A DNA stretch of 64,000 bases from Niabella sp. (GTDB lineage Bacteria; Bacteroidota; Bacteroidia; Chitinophagales; Chitinophagaceae): positions 310,001 through 374,000 of the forward strand of contig NZ_JASLGT010000009.1 of the NCBI RefSeq assembly GCF_030150205.1, in the 5' to 3' direction. Both the position numbers and the translations under genes were made by a program. Below are positions 8,717-17,041 of the stretch, in pieces. Within the stretch, counting starts at the first letter, position 1; each line of letters starts with the position of its first letter. The notes beneath the pieces were generated by a model. It worked only from the letters and a program-made list of their open reading frames with translations. It made no database searches and was not told the DNA's origin.

Positions 8717-9979
8717 CTATTCTTCCTCTTCATAGCCCAGCAGGTTCAGATCAACCGACTCCAGGCCACTGATCCCGTCAATGGAGCCACGGATATGGGT
8801 GGCATTGAGCAGTACTTTTTCCAGTTGCTTTTCACGTGCTTTCCACAGGCGTTCCATGGCATCGCGTTCCTTTTGAATGGAGATCTTCATGCTTAAAAAG
8901 CCTTCCCGGATGGCTTTCCATTGTTCGGCAAACTCCGGACTGGTGAGGTAGGAGTATAGCAGGTGCATCTTGTCGCCCTTATTTTCCTGGCTTTTGGATG
9001 CATTGTATATTTTAATGATACCATCCCTCAGTACACTGGCCAGGGCCTTGGCTTCATTGAAATTGCAGATCCAGACCCCTTCTTTTTCGCCAAAGCGTTC
9101 CATATCTTTTGGATAGCGCCGGGTAACCAGTACGGCTACGTCTGCACCCTGGCTGCGCATATCGGCCTTCAGCTTTTCGATCCAGTCGCCTCCAAAGTTT
9201 TCGGCCCGTTTACTTTCCCAGATGATCTTGCCACAGGCCGCGCCCAAGTTGTTGCGAACGGTTTGAATGGAGTCCGCGCCCCGTACGCCTTTTCCCACTT
9301 CTTCGATGAGATCAAAAGGGAACGCCGCGGTCAGCATTTCTTCCAGCGCCAGTTCCTGGCTTTCACCCTGCAATTGCATGGAGCCTTGTTCCGCTTTCCG
9401 CTGCATTTCCGCCGCCAGCTTTTTCTGCTGTTCCAGCTGGGTTTCCAGTTCCTTAAGCTTCAGGTTGAATTCACTTTCTTTTAAGGCCGTTTTTTCGCCC
9501 TCAATACGCCGGAGCTCTTCTGCTATTTTCTCGCGCTCTGTATTTAATTTTTTCTGGACTGTAATTTCCAGCTCTGCCTCGCGGGTCTTGAAATCCTGCT
9601 CTTTCCGTAAAAAGTCGGCTTCTTTCTGCCGGGCCAGTTTTAGCTTTTCTTCGTTTTCTTCATTGGCTTTTTGTAAAGAACCAATACGGTTCTCAAAATC
9701 GGTACTGATGCTTTTACGGAGCTGCGCTTCCAGTTGCTGTTGCAGTGCCTGCTTTTCTACATTGAGTTTCTGCTGCCACTGTTCATTGGCTTTGGTGGCC
9801 TCCAGCTCTGCAGTTTTTTTCAGCTGTGCTATTTCCTCGTCCTTGTTCTTTTTATAATCCTGCATCTGCCTGCGCAGGCCGTCCTTCTCCTTTTCAATCG
9901 CATTTTTCAGCTCATCGGTAAGCGCAGCTTCTATCGGAAACTCATGCTGGCAGTTCGGGCACTTTATTTTTGTAGACAT
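8717..9979 (-). CDS. DUF2130 domain coiled-coil protein
   Basis: A 420-residue cytoplasmic protein. The N-terminus KIKCPNCQHEFPIEAAL has one C-x2-C, like a half zinc ribbon. Residues of about 25-230 are Glu/Lys/Gln-rich heptads, a long coiled coil. The C-terminal part contains WESKRAENFGGDWIEKLKAD and VLVTRRYPKDMERF, which match the DUF2130 domain; its acidic residue, Q/E-x-K and fold are considered nuclease-like in the family. Cellular function is unknown. The ATG at 9979 is preferred over an ATG 14 codons upstream because a TAAGTTTG -7 box lies at 10000-10007, inside the longer version. Confidence 0.82.
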   Translation of the reverse strand: MSTKIKCPNCQHEFPIEAALTDELKNAIEKEKDGLRRQMQDYKKNKDEEIAQLKKTAELEATKANEQWQQKLNVEKQALQQQLEAQLRKSISTDFENRIGSLQKANEENEEKLKLARQKEADFLRKEQDFKTREAELEITVQKKLNTEREKIAEELRRIEGEKTALKESEFNLKLKELETQLEQQKKLAAEMQRKAEQGSMQLQGESQELALEEMLTAAFPFDLIEEVGKGVRGADSIQTVRNNLGAACGKIIWESKRAENFGGDWIEKLKADMRSQGADVAVLVTRRYPKDMERFGEKEGVWICNFNEAKALASVLRDGIIKIYNASKSQENKGDKMHLLYSYLTSPEFAEQWKAIREGFLSMKISIQKERDAMERLWKAREKQLEKVLLNATHIRGSIDGISGLESVDLNLLGYEEEE

Positions 9980-9999
9980 AATTTTCTCATTCTGTCGGT

Positions 10000-10007
10000 C
10001 AAACTTA
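10000..10007 (-). promoter_or_regulatory. Putative -7 box of the DUF2130 gene
   Basis: On the minus strand the sequence reads TAAGTTTG, an exact match to the Bacteroidota -7 consensus TAnnTTTG, 20 nt before the ATG at 9979. No clear TTG lies at the expected -33 distance, where the terminator hairpin of the upstream gene occupies the DNA. Confidence 0.45.
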
Positions 10008-10041
10008 CAAAAAAAAACCACGCTGGTTTCCCAGTGTGGTT
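10008..10041 (-). terminator. Intrinsic terminator of the small secreted protein gene
   Basis: Arms AACCACGCTGG (10016-10026) and CCAGTGTGGTT (10031-10041) pair with one G-T wobble around a 4-nt loop. On the minus strand the hairpin is followed by an uninterrupted T-run (plus-strand A-run at 10008-10017). It lies 25 nt after the stop of the gene at 10066. Confidence 0.8.
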
Positions 10042-10065
10042 TTAATGAACCGGATTCTATTAAAA

Positions 10066-10365
10066 TCAGGCCTCTTGCTTTTCTGCTTCGATGGCTGTTT
10101 TTTTGTTACCCAACAGTTCCCTGTTAGTGGCAACCCAAACATAAGTATTGTTCTTTACCGAAGGTGCAACAGAAGCCTGTGGTGGTGTAGGTGTAGCTGT
10201 TGAGTCTTCTTTAGACTTGTCTTTATCGTCTTTCTTGTCTGTTTGTGTGGAGTCTGTAGACACGACAGTCGAATCTGTTTTTGTGCTGTCTACCTGAGCA
10301 AATGCACTTCCGGTGATCACGGTTGCAGCCAATGCCATCATTACTGTTTTTGTAGTTCTTTTCAT
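10066..10365 (-). CDS. Small secreted Thr/Asp/Lys-rich protein
   Basis: A 99-residue protein with a clear signal peptide: basic start MKRTTKTV, hydrophobic core MMALAATVITGSA and a likely cleavage after AFA. The mature part is low-complexity (DSTKTDSTVVSTDSTQTDKK and similar), followed by a Pro/Ala stretch and a short structured-looking tail (NNTYVWVATNREL). No family is recognised. It has its own terminator downstream and an AT-rich 340-nt region upstream. A periplasmic or surface-exposed small protein is likely; function unknown. Confidence 0.65.
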   Translation of the reverse strand: MKRTTKTVMMALAATVITGSAFAQVDSTKTDSTVVSTDSTQTDKKDDKDKSKEDSTATPTPPQASVAPSVKNNTYVWVATNRELLGNKKTAIEAEKQEA

Positions 10366-10705
10366 GATTAAAATTTTAATAAAAAATATAAATAATAAAG
10401 GTTTACATACTTCTTCTAAACGCAGGGAAAAGATTCAGTGTTATACAGGAATTGTTAATAAATAATATAAAAAAATATTAAACGTTGCCGGCTGTAGGCC
10501 AGTACTGTAAACGGTTTAAAGGATTATATCAAAGGATATAAAGAGCTTTTCTAAGTATCTTTCTGAATGATTAAAATACAAATACAGTACCACGAAGGCC
10601 AATAAATAAAAAGAAAATGTTAATGTAAAAGCAGTAATTGCTAACTGGTTGTGATCAACAAAAATAGATATAGCAATAAAGTAGCACAGGTTGGCTGGCG
10701 TCTGT
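10366..10705. other. AT-rich gap with no gene seen
   Basis: This 340-nt space separates two minus-strand genes. It is rich in A/T runs and must hold the promoter of the small secreted protein gene, but no TAnnTTTG box with a proper TTG could be placed with confidence. No RNA gene or repeat was recognised. Confidence 0.4.
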
Positions 10706-11995
10706 TTACAGGTTCCAGTCTACGATCTGGTGCTCCCATTCCTTCCGGTAGGGCGTTGTAATACGGATGTAATTATCGGTATAGCCCTCCATCATACCAT
10801 TCTTATTATGGTTCTCAAACAACACCTTTCGGGTTTGTCCCGTATGCTGTTGTTCAAAGTACTGCATCTTCATGTAAGACAGGTTGCGCAATGTTTTATT
10901 CCGTTCATTGCGAAGAGCTACAGGCACTACCGGCTCCAGTGTAAGGGCGTGGGTATTGGCTCTTTCCGAATAAGTAAAAACATGCAGGTAGGATATTTCC
11001 AGCTCATGCAGGAAATCGTAGGTTTCTTTAAAGTAAGCATCGGTTTCTCCGGGAAATCCAACGATTACGTCTACCCCGATACAGCAATGGGGCATCAGGG
11101 TTTTGATGAGGCCCACACGGTCGGCATACAGCTCCCGCTTGTATCTTCTGCGCATGGCACCCAGAACGGCGTTGCTGCCGCTTTGCAGAGGAATATGAAA
11201 ATGGGGCATGAACTTTTTGCTGTTGGCCACAAATTCAATGATCTCGTTGCCCAGGAGATTGGGTTCAATCGAGGAGATCCGGAACCGTTCTATGCCTTCC
11301 ACCTGGTCCAGCTCCTGTATCAGTTTGTAAAAGTTCTCAGCCCGGCCATTGATCGCCGCCGAGGCATTGCCATCCGGCCCTTTTCCAAAATCTCCCAGGT
11401 TGATGCCCGTAAGCACAATTTCTTTGGCACCCGAAGCCGCCAGCGACTGTGCATCCTTCAGCACCGCATCAATGGAGGCGCTGCGGCTTTTGCCACGGGC
11501 CATGGGTATCGTACAAAAAGAACAGGTATAATCACAGCCATCCTGCACCTTTAAAAAAGTACGGGTACGGTCATTAATAGAGTAGGAGCTGTGGAAACCG
11601 GTTACATCCTCAATATCGCAGCTGCATATTTTAGCGGCATCGTTTTTAGAAAGTTCTTTAATATGTTTTACAATATTAAATTTTTCCGCTGCACCCAACA
11701 CCAGGTCCACACCGGGTATGTCAGCAATTTCTTTAGGCTTCAGCTGGGCGTAACAGCCGGTGATTACCACCACGCTTTCCGGGGCCTTGCGCTGGATGCG
11801 ACGTACCAGCTGCCGGCATTCCTTATCCGCGTTGTCTGTTACAGAGCAGGTATTGATCACATATACATCTGCAACATCGGTAAACTCCTTTTTCTCAAAC
11901 CCTTCCTGTTCCATTAGCCTGGAAAGCGAAGAAGTTTCCGAATAGTTGAGCTTGCAACCAAGTGTGTGAAATGCGACTGTTTTTGTACCCTCCAT
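10706..11995 (-). CDS. mtaB: tRNA t6A37 methylthiotransferase MtaB
   Basis: A 429-residue radical-SAM methylthiotransferase, predicted to convert t6A at position 37 of certain tRNAs to ms2t6A. The N-terminal UPF0004 domain carries its cluster cysteines C14 (TLGCKLN), C50 (NTCSVTDNAD) and C81 (GCYAQ). The radical-SAM cluster is C154-x3-C158-x2-C161 in CDYTCSFC. IPLQSGSN and DVIVGFPGETD are the usual SAM-barrel motifs, and the tail YTDNYIRI belongs to the TRAM region. FHTLGCK at the start fits MtaB rather than MiaB or RimO. The gene stands alone between convergent and divergent neighbours. Confidence 0.93.
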   Translation of the reverse strand: MEGTKTVAFHTLGCKLNYSETSSLSRLMEQEGFEKKEFTDVADVYVINTCSVTDNADKECRQLVRRIQRKAPESVVVITGCYAQLKPKEIADIPGVDLVLGAAEKFNIVKHIKELSKNDAAKICSCDIEDVTGFHSSYSINDRTRTFLKVQDGCDYTCSFCTIPMARGKSRSASIDAVLKDAQSLAASGAKEIVLTGINLGDFGKGPDGNASAAINGRAENFYKLIQELDQVEGIERFRISSIEPNLLGNEIIEFVANSKKFMPHFHIPLQSGSNAVLGAMRRRYKRELYADRVGLIKTLMPHCCIGVDVIVGFPGETDAYFKETYDFLHELEISYLHVFTYSERANTHALTLEPVVPVALRNERNKTLRNLSYMKMQYFEQQHTGQTRKVLFENHNKNGMMEGYTDNYIRITTPYRKEWEHQIVDWNL

Positions 11996-12106
11996 AAAGG
12001 CTGCAAAATTACGGAAAATTAGCCGATGCGGCGTGTTTTGGCGGTTGTTGACAAATATCCCTGTGCTATTTTGCCGTAACCATTTATTTTTGAAGGACTA
12101 AGCACT

Positions 12107-12874
12107 ATGTTTCGATTATTTTATATGATTTATGCGGTATTGATCTTCCTGGTCGTGATGCTGCTGATTTTCCCGCTTTGTATCCTCGCTGCTTTCCTGG
12201 GCCGGATAAGGGGGGGGAATATCATTTATGCACTTTGTACCTTTTGGGCCGATATCTGGTTTGCCATGATCGGCATACGGGTACAAAAAACCTATACCAT
12301 GCCCTTCGACCCGGATAAGAAATACATCCTCATTGCCAATCATATTTCCTACCTGGATATACCGGTGATGGTAAAGGTGTTCCGGAAGCCGATGCGTGCG
12401 CTGGGGAAGGCAGAAATGGGAAAACTGCCCATTTTTGGGTTTATTTATAAACGGGCGATCGTGACCGTAGATCGTAAGTCAACAGAAGGCCGGGCAAAGA
12501 GCATCCGTATCCTTCGTTCCGTAATCAACAAAGGGATCTCTATTTTTGTTTTTCCGGAGGGCACGTTTAATGAAACGCATCAGCCGTTAAAAGATTTTTA
12601 TAATGGCGCCTTTAAACTGGCGCTGGAAACCGGTACACCGATCCGGCCGGTGTTGTTCCTCGATACCTTCGACCGGATGCCCTATTGGCAGAAGCTTCCG
12701 TTAAACCCGGGCAAATGCCGCGTGGTATTTTTAGATGAAGTGCCGGTAGAGGGCTGGCCGGTAAAAGATCATGAACGGTTAAAACAATTGGTGTATGCGC
12801 AAATGGAGCAGAAGCTATTGGAGTATAATGTAACCTGGGTAGCACCCGGAATAAAGCAAGGAATGCATGAATAA
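12107..12874 (+). CDS. plsC: 1-acyl-sn-glycerol-3-phosphate acyltransferase
   Basis: A 255-residue membrane acyltransferase of the PlsC family, acylating lysophosphatidate to phosphatidate. The N-terminus is a hydrophobic membrane segment. The catalytic H-x4-D is in NHISYLD (about residues 79-84), and the substrate motif is FPEGTFN further on. Its last 8 nt overlap the start of priA, so the two are co-transcribed. An 8-G run at 12210-12217 falls in codons 35-37; the frame is intact here, but the run is a slip-prone site. Specificity for this or another lyso-lipid is inferred from the family. Confidence 0.87.
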   Translation: MFRLFYMIYAVLIFLVVMLLIFPLCILAAFLGRIRGGNIIYALCTFWADIWFAMIGIRVQKTYTMPFDPDKKYILIANHISYLDIPVMVKVFRKPMRALGKAEMGKLPIFGFIYKRAIVTVDRKSTEGRAKSIRILRSVINKGISIFVFPEGTFNETHQPLKDFYNGAFKLALETGTPIRPVLFLDTFDRMPYWQKLPLNPGKCRVVFLDEVPVEGWPVKDHERLKQLVYAQMEQKLLEYNVTWVAPGIKQGMHE

Positions 12875-15359
12875 TGAACTGCCTTATCAGTCGGCCGTAA
12901 CAACGGATTTTGCCGAAGTGGTCATTCCGCTGGCCCTGCCGCTGAATTATACCTGGGCCATTCCGGAGCATCTGAAAGAGGCCGCCCTGGTGGGGTGCCG
13001 GGTAGAGGTCAACCTTGGCAAATCCAAAAAATATGCAGGAGTGATCAAACGGGTGCACCAGACGCCGCCGGAATTTTTTGAGGCAAAGGAACTGGTTAGT
13101 GTACTGGACGCAACGCCTGTGGTATATGAATCGCAGCTGCGGCTTTGGGAATGGATGGCCCGCTATTATATGTGTACGGAGGGAGAAGTAATGGCGGCAG
13201 CCCTGCCGGCGCATTTTAAACTGAGCAGCGAAACCGTACTGGTGTTTAACGAAGAGGCCGGCGATGATTTTACGGAGCTGGATCATGAAGCATTCCTGGT
13301 GGCGGAAGCCCTGCTGTTGCGCAAGGAATTAAAGCTTGCCGAAGTGCAGCTGATCCTCGACAGTAACCATGTATACCCCGTGGTAAACCGGCTCATACAG
13401 GGAAAGATCTGTTATGTTTGGGAATCGTTGAAGGACAACTACAGTCCGAAAAAAGAAACCTATGTATTGCTGCATCCGGATTATGACAATGATGCGGCGC
13501 TTGAACGGCTGCTGAATACCGATACTAAATTGCAGCGGGCCGAAAAGCAGCTGGAGCTGTTGCTGGGGTACCTGCATTTTCAAAAAACGGAGGGGGCTAT
13601 TACAAAACAAGCCCTTCTTAAAAAGACCGGTGCCAGCGATGCCCAGTTAAAAGGTCTTGCAGATAAAGGGATCCTGCTATTGGAAAAGCGGGCCGTGGAT
13701 CGCATCCGCAGCCTGCCCAAAGATATCCGGATCAATTTTGACTTATCTGCAGCGCAATCTACGGCGTTGAACAGCATCCGGACGGTCTTTATGGAAAAGG
13801 ACGTGTGTTTACTGCACGGAGTTACTTCAAGCGGGAAAACGGAGCTCTATATTCATTTGATCGAGGAGCAGATCCGCCAGGGCCGGCAGGTGCTGTATAT
13901 GTTGCCGGAGATTGCACTGACTTCTCAAACGATCCGGCGGTTGCAGCGGCATTTCGGAGGACATATCGGCGTATATCACTCGCGGTTTTCGCAGAATGAG
14001 CGGGTGGAGATTTGGAATAAAGTAAAAGACGGATCGCTGAAGATCGTGCTGGGCGCCCGTTCTTCTTTGTTCCTGCCTTTCCAGGACCTGGGAATGATTG
14101 TTTGTGATGAAGAGCACGATCCTTCATATAAACAGATGGAGCCGGCTCCAAGGTATCATGCACGGGACGCCGCCATTTATTTTTCATCACTGTTTGAGGG
14201 CTGTAAGGTATTGCTGGGCAGCGCCACACCTTCTTTCGAATCGTATAATAACGCGGTAACCGACAAGTACGGGTTGGTACAGTTAACAGAGCGGTTCGGG
14301 AATATTCAGCTGCCACAGATCGACCTGGTAGATACCCGCCGTTACCGGACAAAGGAATTTGCGGATACCATTATTTTTCCGCCGCTGGCCGAAAATATCC
14401 GTCATACGCTGGAACGGAAAAAGCAGGTGATCCTTTTTCAGAACCGGAGGGGGTATACGCCTTACCAGCGCTGCAATACCTGCGGCTGGGTACCACAATG
14501 TAAATACTGCGATGTATCGTTGAATTATCATAAGGTATACAACAAGCTGGTTTGCCATTATTGCGGCACTAATTATCCCCTGATGGTAACCTGTCCCAGC
14601 TGCGGGGGGCATGATTTTGTTCAAAAACAATTTGGAACGGAACGGGTAGAGGAGGCCCTGCAGGAATTGCTTCCCCAGGCGCATATAGGGCGGATGGATA
14701 TGGACACCGTGCGTGGAAAACATGCGCATGATCAGCTGATCCAGACCTTTGAACAGCAAAAACTGAACATTCTTGTTGGTACCCAGATGGTGGTAAAAGG
14801 ATTGGATTTTGAACACGTGGAACTGGTAGGCATTGTAGATGCGGATGGTATTTTGTCCTTTGCTGATTTCAGGGTCAACGAGCGGGCGTTTCAGCTGATG
14901 GAGCAGGTGAGTGGCCGTGCCGGAAGAAAGCATGGCGTGGGTAAGGTAATGATCCAGACCACGCAGCCCGAACACCCGGTATTATTACAGGTACAGCAGC
15001 ACAATTACCGGGCGCTTTTTGAAGATGAGTTGCCCAAAAGAGAAGCGTTTGGTTATCCCCCCTATACCCGGCTGATCCGGTTAACGCTTAAAAATAAGAT
15101 CAGGGACGTGGTGCAGGATGCTGCCGCCTGGTTTGCGGCCAGCTTGCAGGATCAGTATGGCCGTTTTATCATGGGGCCGTCGGAGCCGCTCATCAATAAA
15201 GTGCGCAATCAATACCTGATGGAGCTGTTGTTAAAGCTGCCCCGGAATACCCGTTTAATCACGCAGTGTAAAAAGGATATCCTGTTTAAGATTGCCCAGT
15301 TGCACCAGGAAAAACGGTATAAATCGGTGGTGGTGATCCCGGATGTGGATATGTTATAG
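12867..15359 (+). CDS. priA: Primosomal replication-restart helicase PriA
   Basis: An 830-residue 3'-5' helicase that reloads the replisome at stalled forks. The N-terminal DNA-binding domain is followed by the helicase core with the Walker A motif GVTSSGKTE (Lys near residue 323) and the DEEH box at 414-417. The zinc-binding insertion shows four C-x2-C pairs between about residues 536 and 585 (CNTCG, CKYC, CHYC, CPSCGG). Motifs GTQMVVKGLDFE and SGRAGR complete the helicase. The length is normal for Bacteroidota PriA. It overlaps plsC by 8 nt, and its stop codon touches the left end of a repeat element. Confidence 0.95.
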   Translation: MNNELPYQSAVTTDFAEVVIPLALPLNYTWAIPEHLKEAALVGCRVEVNLGKSKKYAGVIKRVHQTPPEFFEAKELVSVLDATPVVYESQLRLWEWMARYYMCTEGEVMAAALPAHFKLSSETVLVFNEEAGDDFTELDHEAFLVAEALLLRKELKLAEVQLILDSNHVYPVVNRLIQGKICYVWESLKDNYSPKKETYVLLHPDYDNDAALERLLNTDTKLQRAEKQLELLLGYLHFQKTEGAITKQALLKKTGASDAQLKGLADKGILLLEKRAVDRIRSLPKDIRINFDLSAAQSTALNSIRTVFMEKDVCLLHGVTSSGKTELYIHLIEEQIRQGRQVLYMLPEIALTSQTIRRLQRHFGGHIGVYHSRFSQNERVEIWNKVKDGSLKIVLGARSSLFLPFQDLGMIVCDEEHDPSYKQMEPAPRYHARDAAIYFSSLFEGCKVLLGSATPSFESYNNAVTDKYGLVQLTERFGNIQLPQIDLVDTRRYRTKEFADTIIFPPLAENIRHTLERKKQVILFQNRRGYTPYQRCNTCGWVPQCKYCDVSLNYHKVYNKLVCHYCGTNYPLMVTCPSCGGHDFVQKQFGTERVEEALQELLPQAHIGRMDMDTVRGKHAHDQLIQTFEQQKLNILVGTQMVVKGLDFEHVELVGIVDADGILSFADFRVNERAFQLMEQVSGRAGRKHGVGKVMIQTTQPEHPVLLQVQQHNYRALFEDELPKREAFGYPPYTRLIRLTLKNKIRDVVQDAAAWFAASLQDQYGRFIMGPSEPLINKVRNQYLMELLLKLPRNTRLITQCKKDILFKIAQLHQEKRYKSVVVIPDVDML

Positions 15360-15780
15360 CCGCAGATGCGCAAAAAGAGCAGCTGAAATCTGCGGAAAAA
15401 TCGGCGCTATCAGCGGGAAGACTGCCGCGATCACTCAATTGAAGGCATTTGCCCAGGTATTTTTATACCCAGCAACAAAAAAGTCTATTTTTTATAAGAA
15501 CGGGGGTGCAAACCGGCTGTATGTGGCGTCGGGTACATTTTTTTTCAAAACTGTAATCAGACCGGTTGTAATAAAAAAAATGATTACAGATTTTTTGATT
15601 ACAAAATGACCCGACCCGTTGCAAAAGAAGTTGACAAATATTTCAGCCTATTCGGTATCTGTCGCCTCATTCATACCGGTTTGTAAATAATCCGGATTGC
15701 TATGGTATGAGTGTCAGGGGAAGCCAGGATGTTTTTGAGACTTTTCGAAATGATCCCTCAAAAATCTGTGCATCTGCGGC
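15359..15780. repeat. MITE-like element with 13-nt inverted ends (copy 1)
   Basis: GCCGCAGATGCGC at 15359-15371 faces GTGCATCTGCGGC at 15768-15780, an inverted pair differing at one base. The left end begins at the last base of the priA stop codon. A second copy of the same ends, 85 nt long in total, lies at 37670-37754. Inside, AT-rich DNA holds three GATTACA/TGTAATC units (15551-15606) that can pair. No transposase is encoded. The element is inferred from the two pairs of ends only. Confidence 0.45.
15551..15606. repeat. TGTAATCA/TGATTACA inverted repeats
   Basis: CTGTAATCA (15551-15559) is perfectly complementary to TGATTACAG (15581-15589). A further GATTACA follows at 15597-15603. The second arm is followed by ATTTTTTG, so the + strand transcript could form a weak hairpin plus U-run after priA. 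The 21-nt loop makes it a poor classical terminator; a protein-binding site is also possible. Confidence 0.4.
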
Positions 15781-15836
15781 TACATCTATCACCTTAACAA
15801 AACGAAACGAAACTTCTTTCCGTTAAAGACCTCCAT

Positions 15837-15873
15837 AAAAAAAGAGGGTGCCTCAATCAGAAACACCCTCTTT
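15837..15873 (-). terminator. Intrinsic terminator of the protease gene
   Basis: AAAGAGGGTG (15841-15850) pairs perfectly with CACCCTCTTT (15864-15873). Read on the minus strand, the hairpin is followed by a T-run (plus-strand A-run 15837-15843). It lies 25 nt downstream of the protease stop. Confidence 0.85.
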
Positions 15874-15897
15874 GGTCTTGGTTAATGACTAAAAAAG

Positions 15898-17034
15898 TTA
15901 ATTCACCTTCACTACAAATACATAGTCCTGGATCTTTTTCGTTTGCTGGGTACGATTGAGATTGGCGATGGAGGATTTGGTCGTCAGCTTCGCATTCTGG
16001 ATGATGGAATCATTTTTTTCCTTGTTTTTCACCTCATTCAGCATATTGTAAAGATTTTTAGACCGGATAAAGAAGGCTACACCTTCCTGGTCTTTCTGCC
16101 GGCCGTTTAAAACGCCGATCACATCTCCTTCATCATTCAGGATCGGGCTTCCGCTGTTGCCGCGGTTTGCCGAGATCTGTATCTGGCAGCTGAGCGTGTC
16201 CCCGTTAAAGCCGGTTTTGGCACTCAGGTAGCCCTGGTTGTAAACAATGTTTTCGTCTTCGCGCGGGTAGCCCATGGTGAACACCGGCTCTGCCAGGTCC
16301 GACATTTTGCGGGAGAAACCATAAGGTACCGGGGGAAGTGGCTTAAAGTCTTTATCCGTTATTTTTAACAGGGCGATATCTCTTACAGGATCGGTATATA
16401 CTACTTCGGCAAAGTATTCAACACCGGTACTGCTGGCCACAGCCACATTTTGCGCATTTTGGATCACATGGGCATTGGTGACCAGCAATCCCCTATTGTC
16501 AATCATAAAACTGGTACCACTGGAACTGTACGTGATCTCTGGTGTTTTAGAATCCGTGCTCCGGTTTTTAAGATCATTGATCTCCTCTGCCTGCTTCCGC
16601 GATTTATTTTCGAGCGAATTAAACTTTTTGCTCAGGGTTTCGATCTGGGCAATATGGTTTTTGGGCGTTACCGACCAAAGAATCGCAGATACCAGTAATG
16701 CGGTAAGACCTGCAATTGATGCTGCAATGGAGGCCACTCTTTTATAGCGGTTAAACAGGTATGCCAGTTTAGCCTTTCCTTTAAGGGCGGGGGAATCGAT
16801 TTTCCCCTGGGCTGTAAGGTCGGTATGGATCTCATTTAAGGAGGCATGAAACTTCTGCCACTCATTGTAACGGTTCATGCGCTGCATAAACAGCGTATGG
16901 GTCACCACCATCTGGTCGATCTCGCTGTCTGCCTTTCTTAAATTTTCAAAATGTAAACGTTCATCAGGAGTCATTTCCCCGGAAATATACCGTTCCACCG
17001 CTTCGGTTAACAATATATTATCGTGTTCTTGCAT
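15898..17034 (-). CDS. Membrane-tethered S1C (HtrA-like) serine protease with anti-sigma-like N-terminus
   Basis: A 378-residue protein in three parts. Residues 1-65 (VERYISGEMTPDERLHFENL) resemble the cytoplasmic N-terminus of anti-sigma factors. Residues 99-121 are a single membrane segment, followed by a short coiled coil (about 128-158). From 170 on is a trypsin-like fold with H189 (TNAHVI), D219 (VRDIALLKI) and S294 (GNSGSP), a complete catalytic triad, in the periplasm. No PDZ domain is seen. The ECF sigma gene lies 7 nt upstream on the same strand, so the two are one operon and the protein may both hold the sigma factor and sense envelope stress. That regulatory role is inference. Confidence 0.83.
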   Translation of the reverse strand: MQEHDNILLTEAVERYISGEMTPDERLHFENLRKADSEIDQMVVTHTLFMQRMNRYNEWQKFHASLNEIHTDLTAQGKIDSPALKGKAKLAYLFNRYKRVASIAASIAGLTALLVSAILWSVTPKNHIAQIETLSKKFNSLENKSRKQAEEINDLKNRSTDSKTPEITYSSSGTSFMIDNRGLLVTNAHVIQNAQNVAVASSTGVEYFAEVVYTDPVRDIALLKITDKDFKPLPPVPYGFSRKMSDLAEPVFTMGYPREDENIVYNQGYLSAKTGFNGDTLSCQIQISANRGNSGSPILNDEGDVIGVLNGRQKDQEGVAFFIRSKNLYNMLNEVKNKEKNDSIIQNAKLTTKSSIANLNRTQQTKKIQDYVFVVKVN

Positions 17035-17041
17035 TATCCAA

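Noticed and set aside
8963..9857. Open frames of 173 and 196 codons on the plus strand
   Set aside because: They are antisense to the coiled-coil region of the DUF2130 gene; their Ser/Phe/Cys-rich runs are the complement of Glu/Lys heptads.
10691..11554. A 287-codon open frame on the plus strand
   Set aside because: It lies wholly within mtaB on the other strand, has no family features, and its composition is that of a shadow frame.
14283..14975. A 230-codon open frame on the minus strand
   Set aside because: It mirrors the zinc-binding and helicase region of priA, which is strongly supported on the plus strand.
15343..15609. An 88-codon open frame after priA
   Set aside because: It runs through the inverted-repeat element, has no ribosome-binding site and no family similarity.
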